DNA from: an uncultured Clostridium sp.
GTDB taxonomy: Bacteria; Bacillota; Clostridia; TANB77; CAG-508
DNA length: 46,665 nt
Direction: 5' to 3'
Assembly: GCA_947061115.1 (NCBI GenBank)
Contig: CAMSMU010000004.1
Location: 1-46,665, forward strand
The notes under the pieces were generated by a model that did no database searches, had not been told where the DNA came from, and saw only the letters and a program-made list of their open reading frames with translations. A program made the translations under genes and the position numbers. Positions 41,677-46,665 of the stretch are shown piece by piece (the stretch's first letter is position 1; each line of letters opens with the position of its first letter).

Positions 41677-43428
41677 TTATTCAAGTATAGCTTTTATTCT
41701 TCTAACTCCTTGTGAACTTGCTTCTTCTTTTACTATTTTAAAATGACCTACTTCCTTTGTGCTATTTACATGTGGTCCACCACATAATTCTTTTGAAATA
41801 TTTCCAATTGTATATACTGTTACATCATCTGGATATTTTTCAATAAACATACATTCTGCTCCAGATTTTATTGCATCTTCTTTTTTCATTGTTTCTACTG
41901 TTACTGGTAAGTTTTCATTTATCCACTCATTTACAAGATCTTCTACTTTCTTTTTTTCTTCATCTGTTAATTTATGATCACAATTAAAGTCAAATCTCAT
42001 TCTTTCTGTTGTAATGTTAGAACCTTTTTGATGTGTATTTTCTCCTATTACTTTTTTAAGTGCAGCATTTAGAAGATGTGTCGCTGTATGGTAAGCTATT
42101 GTTTTTTCATTTTGTTCTGCTAATCCACCTTTAAATTTTTGTTCACTTCCTAACCTTGATTTTTCTTGATGTTCTTTGAATAATTTATCTACTTCGTCCA
42201 TGTCTACTTCAAATCCATTCTCTACTGCTAAATCTTTTGTTACTTCTGGTGGAAATCCATATGTTTCATATAGATTAAATATTGTTTTTCCATCTATTTT
42301 AGCTATATTTTGATTTCTTAATTTATTGACTACTTTATTAAATTCTCTTTCACCATTATTTAGTGTTTTCATGAATTTATCTTTTTCTGCTATAATTATT
42401 CCTTTTATTTCTCCTTTTTTATCTTCTAATTCAGGATACATGTCTTTTAGTGTATTTACATTTAGTTCTATTAAATCTGATAATTCGTCTAAATCTATTT
42501 GTAATTTGTTTAAGTGCCTTGTCATTCTGCGTATTAATCTTCTTAAGATATATCCTCTATCTATATTTGATGGTCTTCCTCCATCAGATATTATCATCAT
42601 ACTAGAACGTAAGTGTTCAGCAACTATTCTTCTACTTTCTATGTTATCTTTTGGAGACAACTCTTGTAATTTGTCCATTACAGGTTTAAATAATTCTGTA
42701 TCAAATGGTGTTTCTTTTCCTTGAAGAAGCATTGCCATTCTTTCTAGTCCCAATCCTGTGTCAACGTTTTTTTGTGATAACTTTGTGTATTTACCATCTT
42801 TTTTGTAATATTCCATAAAAACATTATTCCATATTTCTACATATTTACCACAATCACATGATGGCTGACAGTCTTCACTACATTTTGGTTTTCCTGTATC
42901 ATAAAACATTTCTGTATCTGGTCCACATGGCCCCTCTTCTCCTGCAATCCACCAGTTATCTTCTTTACCATAAAAATATATTCGTTCTTTTGAAATACCT
43001 GCATCTTCCCAACACTTAGCTGTAAGTTCATCTTTTGGACAATCATCATCTCCTGCAAAGCATGTTACTGATATTTTTTCTTTTGGTATGCCTAATTCTT
43101 TAGTTAAAAACTCATAGCTCATTTTTATTGATTCTTCTTTAAAGTAATCACCTAATGACCAATTTCCAAGCATTTCAAAATATGTTAAATGTCTATTGTC
43201 TCCTACTTCTTCTATATCATTAGTTCTTACGCATTTTTGATAATCAGTAAGTCTTGTCCCTTCTGGATGTTTTTCTCCTAATAAATATGGTACTAATGGT
43301 TGCATACCAGCAGTTGTGAACAATACTGAAGGATCATTTTCTGGTATTAATGGTGCAGTTGGAATTACTTTATGTCCATGATTTTCAAAAAATTTAAGAT
43401 ATTTATTTCTTATTTCTATTGCTTTCAT
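41677..43428 (-). CDS. alaS: Alanyl-tRNA synthetase, short form lacking the C-Ala domain
   Basis: AlaS charges tRNA-Ala. At 583 residues it is about 290 shorter than typical bacterial AlaRS. The class II catalytic part (VLFTTAGMQPLVPYLLG, GPCGPDTEMFYD, NVDTGLGLERMAMLLQG) and tRNA-recognition region (RGYILRRLIRRM) are intact. The editing domain is intact too: HTATHLLNAALKK carries HxxxH, and CMFIEKYP.. and ELCGGPHVNSTKEVGHFKIV carry the C..CxxxH. It ends right after GVRRIKAILE, where others continue into the glycine-rich helix and C-Ala dimerisation domain. A clean stop and neighbouring gene argue for a genuine short form. CSEDCQPSCDCGKYVEIWNN has a zinc-like cysteine cluster. Confidence 0.94.
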   Translation of the reverse strand: MKAIEIRNKYLKFFENHGHKVIPTAPLIPENDPSVLFTTAGMQPLVPYLLGEKHPEGTRLTDYQKCVRTNDIEEVGDNRHLTYFEMLGNWSLGDYFKEESIKMSYEFLTKELGIPKEKISVTCFAGDDDCPKDELTAKCWEDAGISKERIYFYGKEDNWWIAGEEGPCGPDTEMFYDTGKPKCSEDCQPSCDCGKYVEIWNNVFMEYYKKDGKYTKLSQKNVDTGLGLERMAMLLQGKETPFDTELFKPVMDKLQELSPKDNIESRRIVAEHLRSSMMIISDGGRPSNIDRGYILRRLIRRMTRHLNKLQIDLDELSDLIELNVNTLKDMYPELEDKKGEIKGIIIAEKDKFMKTLNNGEREFNKVVNKLRNQNIAKIDGKTIFNLYETYGFPPEVTKDLAVENGFEVDMDEVDKLFKEHQEKSRLGSEQKFKGGLAEQNEKTIAYHTATHLLNAALKKVIGENTHQKGSNITTERMRFDFNCDHKLTDEEKKKVEDLVNEWINENLPVTVETMKKEDAIKSGAECMFIEKYPDDVTVYTIGNISKELCGGPHVNSTKEVGHFKIVKEEASSQGVRRIKAILE

Positions 43429-43510
43429 CTTTTTTCCTCTTTTTATTATTAAATACTTCTTTTGTATTATACCATATTTTTATATAATGTAAACTAAAAA
43501 GTCTAAATTT

Positions 43511-44881
43511 TTAATTTTGCAGATTCCCTAATACTTCTAATTTACCATATACATCTTTTATTTTAACTGTTCTAATTGTATCTATTAAATTTTCATCTGA
43601 TTCAGCATTTACCATTATGTAGTTTGATGTATGTCCTTTATATAAATTTCCTATTTTTTCTTCAAAAAGTACATCTAATTTTTTTCCTATCAATTCTTTG
43701 TTATATTCTTCTTCATTTTTATCTGAAAGTTGAATTAATCTTTTACTTCTTTCGTCTTTAATCTCTGGAGACACTTGACTTTTCATTTTTTCAGCAACTG
43801 TGCCTTTTTTAGGAGAATATTTGAATATATGCATTTTATAAAACTTTATATTATCTAAAAAATTATACGTTTCTTGAAAATCTTCATTTGTTTCTCCTGG
43901 AAATCCAACAATAATATCTGTTGTAAGTGATGCATTTGGATAGAACTTTCTAATTAATTCTACAGAATTTTTAAATTCTTCTGTAGTATATCTTCTATTC
44001 ATGTTTTTTAAAGTTTTATCACATCCACTTTGAAGTGATAAGTGAAAATGATCACATATTTTTTCTATATTTTTTAATCTAGTTATAAATTCCTTATTAA
44101 TTAATTTGGGTTCTAGTGATCCTAATCTTATTCTTTGTATATTTTCTATTTTATTTATTTGCTCTAATAATTCAATTAATCTAAATCCTCCTGAGTGTAA
44201 GTCATATTTGGGGTTAAATTCAGTATAATTTTCAGTGTATTTATACTTTTCTCTATATTTTTTTACATCTTCTTTTTTAAAATCCTTACCATATGATGCT
44301 AAATGTATTCCTGTTATTACTACTTCTTTTATCCCTTTTTTAGAAATTTCATATATTTCATTTAATATACTTTCTGGATTTCTACTTCTTACCTTTCCCC
44401 TTGCATATGGTATTATGCAATATGTACAAAATCTATCACATCCATCTTGAACTTTTATAACTGCTCTATTTAGTTCTGTATATGTAGTAACTCCAAAATC
44501 TAAAAACTCATTTTGACTCATTACATCTGTAACTTTAATTTGCTTTTCTCCTATATATTTTTCTATTATATCTACTATACTATTTTTTTCATTATTTCCT
44601 AAAATAATATCTACTTCTGGTATCTCCTCTATTTTATTTTTAGAAACCTGTGCATAGCAACCACATGCAACAATAAGAGCTTTAGGATTTAATTCCTTAG
44701 CTCTTCTTAACATCTGTCTTGACTTTCTTTCTGCAATGTTTGTTACACTACAAGTATTTATAACATATATATCAGCAACTTCATCTGCTATCTCATATCC
44801 ATGATTTATAAATTGCTCCTCCATTGCTTCTGTTTCATATGTATTTACCTTACAACCTAATGTAAAAAATTTAACTTTCAT
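43511..44881 (-). CDS. mtaB: tRNA t6A37 methylthiotransferase MtaB
   Basis: MtaB adds a methylthio group to t6A37 of tRNA-Lys. The 456 residues have the UPF0004 domain (FFTLGCKVNTYETEAME, NTCSVTNIAERKSRQ, ACGCYAQ with its cluster cysteines) and the radical-SAM motif QDGCDRFCTYCIIPYARGK. LQSGCDKTLKNMNRRY, TTDIIVGFPGETNEDF and a C-terminal TRAM-like segment follow. The TLGCKVN N terminus separates MtaB from MiaB and RimO. Confidence 0.95.
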   Translation of the reverse strand: MKVKFFTLGCKVNTYETEAMEEQFINHGYEIADEVADIYVINTCSVTNIAERKSRQMLRRAKELNPKALIVACGCYAQVSKNKIEEIPEVDIILGNNEKNSIVDIIEKYIGEKQIKVTDVMSQNEFLDFGVTTYTELNRAVIKVQDGCDRFCTYCIIPYARGKVRSRNPESILNEIYEISKKGIKEVVITGIHLASYGKDFKKEDVKKYREKYKYTENYTEFNPKYDLHSGGFRLIELLEQINKIENIQRIRLGSLEPKLINKEFITRLKNIEKICDHFHLSLQSGCDKTLKNMNRRYTTEEFKNSVELIRKFYPNASLTTDIIVGFPGETNEDFQETYNFLDNIKFYKMHIFKYSPKKGTVAEKMKSQVSPEIKDERSKRLIQLSDKNEEEYNKELIGKKLDVLFEEKIGNLYKGHTSNYIMVNAESDENLIDTIRTVKIKDVYGKLEVLGNLQN

Positions 44882-44983
44882 AACAGTTATATTATATCAT
44901 ATTTTTTTTATTTTTCCTATACTTTTACTTAAAATTGCCAAATTGCTACGTCCCTAATGGCAATGTTTGATATCCCCTACTCT

Positions 44984-45751
44984 TTATATTTTTCTTCTTT
45001 GAACATAATAACAGCAAAATGCCATAAAACTATCTGGTAATATCTTTGAAAGTAACCTTGTAAATGCTATATGAAATTCAGTAAAAATAATCTTTTTACC
45101 TTTTAACATTTTGTTTACAGCAACTTTTGCTACATCACTACTTTTAGTTTCTGGCATATTAAATTTTACATCTGCAACCTTTTGAAAATTGGTCTTTACA
45201 GGTCCTGGACATAATACACTTACTTTAACTTTTGACTTTTCCATTTTAAGTTCTCTTTGTATACTTTGAGTAAGCCTTATCACATAAGATTTAGTTGAAT
45301 AATATGTTGCCATTAATGGACCTGGCATAAATCCTGCTATTGATGCCACATTCATTATATAACCTCTATCTTTTTCCACCATATCTTCTAAAAATAATTT
45401 CATTAAAATATGAAGTGACACTATATTAGTATCTATCATTCTTATTTCTTTTTCTAAATCTGTTTTTGTAAATTCTCCACATGTACCAAATCCTGCATTA
45501 TTAATTAATACATCTATTTTTCCATGTTCTTTATTTACATCTTGATATAATTTTATGCAAGCATTTCTATCTATTAAATCTACTATATAATAGTTAACTT
45601 GTACTTTATATTCTGTTTCTATATCTTCTTTTACTTTTTTTAAGTTCTCCTCATGTCTTGCAACTATTATTAAATCATATTTCCTTTTTGCTAATTCCTT
45701 AGCTATATCTCTGCCTATTCCAGAAGATGCTCCTGTTACTAATGCTAACAT
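44984..45751 (-). CDS. Short-chain dehydrogenase/reductase (DltE/YqjQ-like)
   Basis: A 255-residue SDR with the cofactor motif LVTGASSGIGRDIAKEL, NNAGFGTCGEFTKTD, the Ser of MNVASIAGFM, the catalytic YYSTKSYVIRLT and SVLCPGPVKTNF. VARHEE after the second strand suggests NADP(H). The C-terminal hydrophobic end (LLSKILPDSFMAFCCYYVQ) suggests membrane association. Substrate not known; related proteins act on lipids or aldehydes. It overlaps the Nudix gene by seven bases. Confidence 0.88.
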   Translation of the reverse strand: MLALVTGASSGIGRDIAKELAKRKYDLIIVARHEENLKKVKEDIETEYKVQVNYYIVDLIDRNACIKLYQDVNKEHGKIDVLINNAGFGTCGEFTKTDLEKEIRMIDTNIVSLHILMKLFLEDMVEKDRGYIMNVASIAGFMPGPLMATYYSTKSYVIRLTQSIQRELKMEKSKVKVSVLCPGPVKTNFQKVADVKFNMPETKSSDVAKVAVNKMLKGKKIIFTEFHIAFTRLLSKILPDSFMAFCCYYVQRRKI

Positions 45752-46161
45752 ATATTCTCTCCTTTTTTATAATTAATTATAGCAATCTTTAACATTTGTT
45801 TCCAATCTTCAAATGTTAAAAGTTCTACAGCTTCTTCAAAACTACACCACTTTATATTTCCTATTTCACTTTCTTGTATTTTAATATCTTCATTCTTAGG
45901 TTTAGCTATATAAAATACTGATGTTTTGTCTATTTCATTGTTTATAATATAGTTTAAAGTGTATCTTTTAGTTTTATCTATTTCTACATCTAATCCTACT
46001 TCTTCTCTTACCTCTCTTAATGCAGTTTCTTCTTCACTTTCTCCTTGTTCTACATGACCTTTAGGTAATCCCCAAAAGTTTCTTCTTTTTTCATATACTA
46101 ATAATATCTTATTATTTTTTATAATTATACACCCGCAACTTATTTCTTTTTTAAATCTCAT
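45745..46161 (-). CDS. Nudix hydrolase
   Basis: A 138-residue protein with a complete Nudix box, GHVEQGESEEETALREVREE then VGL. MRFKKEISCGCIIIKNNKIL opens the fold and WGLPKGHVEQ gives the typical WxxPKGH of Ap4A/MutT-like enzymes. The NFWGLPKGH form is common in bis(5'-nucleosyl) polyphosphatases. It is probably the first gene of a two-gene transcript with the SDR. Confidence 0.9.
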   Translation of the reverse strand: MRFKKEISCGCIIIKNNKILLVYEKRRNFWGLPKGHVEQGESEEETALREVREEVGLDVEIDKTKRYTLNYIINNEIDKTSVFYIAKPKNEDIKIQESEIGNIKWCSFEEAVELLTFEDWKQMLKIAIINYKKGENIC

Positions 46162-46211
46162 AAATTCTCCAATGAATTTTTATAGTACTACTAAAGTTTA
46201 ATTTATTAAAT

Positions 46212-46262
46212 AATGAATAGTAAATAATACACCAATATTGTATAATTATTCACTATTCATTT
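46212..46262. terminator. Inverted repeat between the Nudix gene and the recombinase
   Basis: AATGAATAGTAAATAAT pairs with ATTATTCACTATTCATT with one unpaired base. It lies 17 bases beyond the recombinase stop, a position of a terminator or an element boundary. Confidence 0.5.
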
Positions 46263-46278
46263 TATTTACTGCAAATTG

Positions 46279-46665
46279 CTAAATTTGCATTTTTGGTGAA
46301 CCGAACCGTTTAACAAACGTAAACGGGTCAGTTACTAAATTACTTTCTATATCTGACAACAGGTCAATGTTTATTGTGATTGACTTGTCTCCAACGTTAT
46401 AGATTAAAATCAGTTCATTGTCATATACATATATTGAGTTAACAAACGTATCAACTAGTACTTTTCTATAACTGTTGTCTAGTATATCACCATTTTTTAG
46501 TCTTGTCAAGAAAAATTTGATTTCTTTTTCAGAAAGTCGGAAGATTTTAGCCATTTCTACAAGATATTGATTTTGTATTTCTTTAAGTTCATCTTCATTT
46601 TGTGTAATTCTGTTGTTAATCATATCTATATTTTGTATTTTTCCACTTTCTAATGCTACCATTAA
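46279..46665 (-). CDS. Large serine recombinase, C-terminal part only (cut by window edge)
   Basis: The frame is open to the last base of the window, so the catalytic N terminus lies outside. The visible ~128 residues have a coiled segment (MINNRITQNEDELKEIQNQY), then IKFFLTRLKNGDILDNSYRK, VLVDTFVNSIYVYDNELILI and YNVGDKSITI. This is the characteristic C-terminal end of TnpX/phage-type large serine recombinases (LTRLKNGD..YRKxLIDTFVNxIYLYD). Such genes sit at one end of an integrated element, with the attachment site near the gene's end. The element would extend beyond the window. Confidence 0.82.
   Translation of the reverse strand, partial: LMVALESGKIQNIDMINNRITQNEDELKEIQNQYLVEMAKIFRLSEKEIKFFLTRLKNGDILDNSYRKVLVDTFVNSIYVYDNELILIYNVGDKSITINIDLLSDIESNLVTDPFTFVKRFGSPKMQI

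Overview
This is a strongly AT-rich bacterial chromosome segment whose gene content, Shine-Dalgarno signals and gene order fit a low-GC Firmicute of class Clostridia, most likely an uncultured gut, spore-forming lineage. A tiny spoVM gene and two tiny Cys/Gly-rich membrane peptides suggest sporulation. The order rlmN-stp-prkC-rsgA-rpe is the classic Firmicute cell-wall kinase cluster. The lineage is inferred from proteins only; there is no rRNA in the window.

Layout. 1-2.2 kb: 3' part of mutS2 (+), then rpmB (-). 2.7-9.1 kb: minus-strand run purA-purB-addA-rqcP, with nth diverging on the plus strand. 10.2-10.6 kb: a decayed gene beside a GC-rich repeat. 10.8-16.1 kb: rlmN-stp-prkC-rsgA-rpe. 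16.2-24.4 kb: an accessory island interrupted by aspS. It holds a prepilin-like gene, two long prepilin/formylglycine-generating-enzyme-like (SUMF1-fold) proteins, two further prepilin debris fragments, a MutS-domain-I-like gene, an SSB-like gene, an IS3-type remnant, paired REP-like repeats and a twice-occurring leader-like element. 24.4-30.9 kb: an unknown gene, a GH18 spore/wall hydrolase, spoVM, an ABC-2 exporter and dapA. 31-32.5 kb: another SUMF1-like membrane protein. 32.5-39.7 kb: a housekeeping and division run (mutL-membrane protein-miaA-HlyD-like-sepF-divIVA-rsmD-coiled coil). 39.9-46.7 kb: two Cys-rich peptides, tRNA-Gln and tRNA-His, sortase, HIT protein, a short AlaRS, mtaB, an SDR, a Nudix protein and the C-terminal end of a large serine recombinase that runs off the window.

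The most notable system is at 19.9-23.3 kb. Two prepilin-anchored SUMF1-like proteins end in tails beginning RGG and ending in GFRPALY or the equivalent. Their codons are GC-rich and dominated by NNC/NNT, unlike anything around them. That is the signature of diversity-generating retroelement (DGR) variable repeats, where template adenines (AAC/AAT codons) have been mutagenised. Between the two targets lie a MutS-domain-I-like gene and an SSB-like gene, which resemble DGR accessory genes. No reverse transcriptase or template repeat is visible, so the locus is either a decayed DGR or a remote target acted on in trans. The targets would be displayed on a type IV pilus-like or pseudopilus structure.

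Several core genes (rsgA, rsmD, divIVA) and both DGR-type targets carry single-base frameshifts. This many in conserved genes suggests that some are assembly indels, so the target genes may be intact in the real genome.
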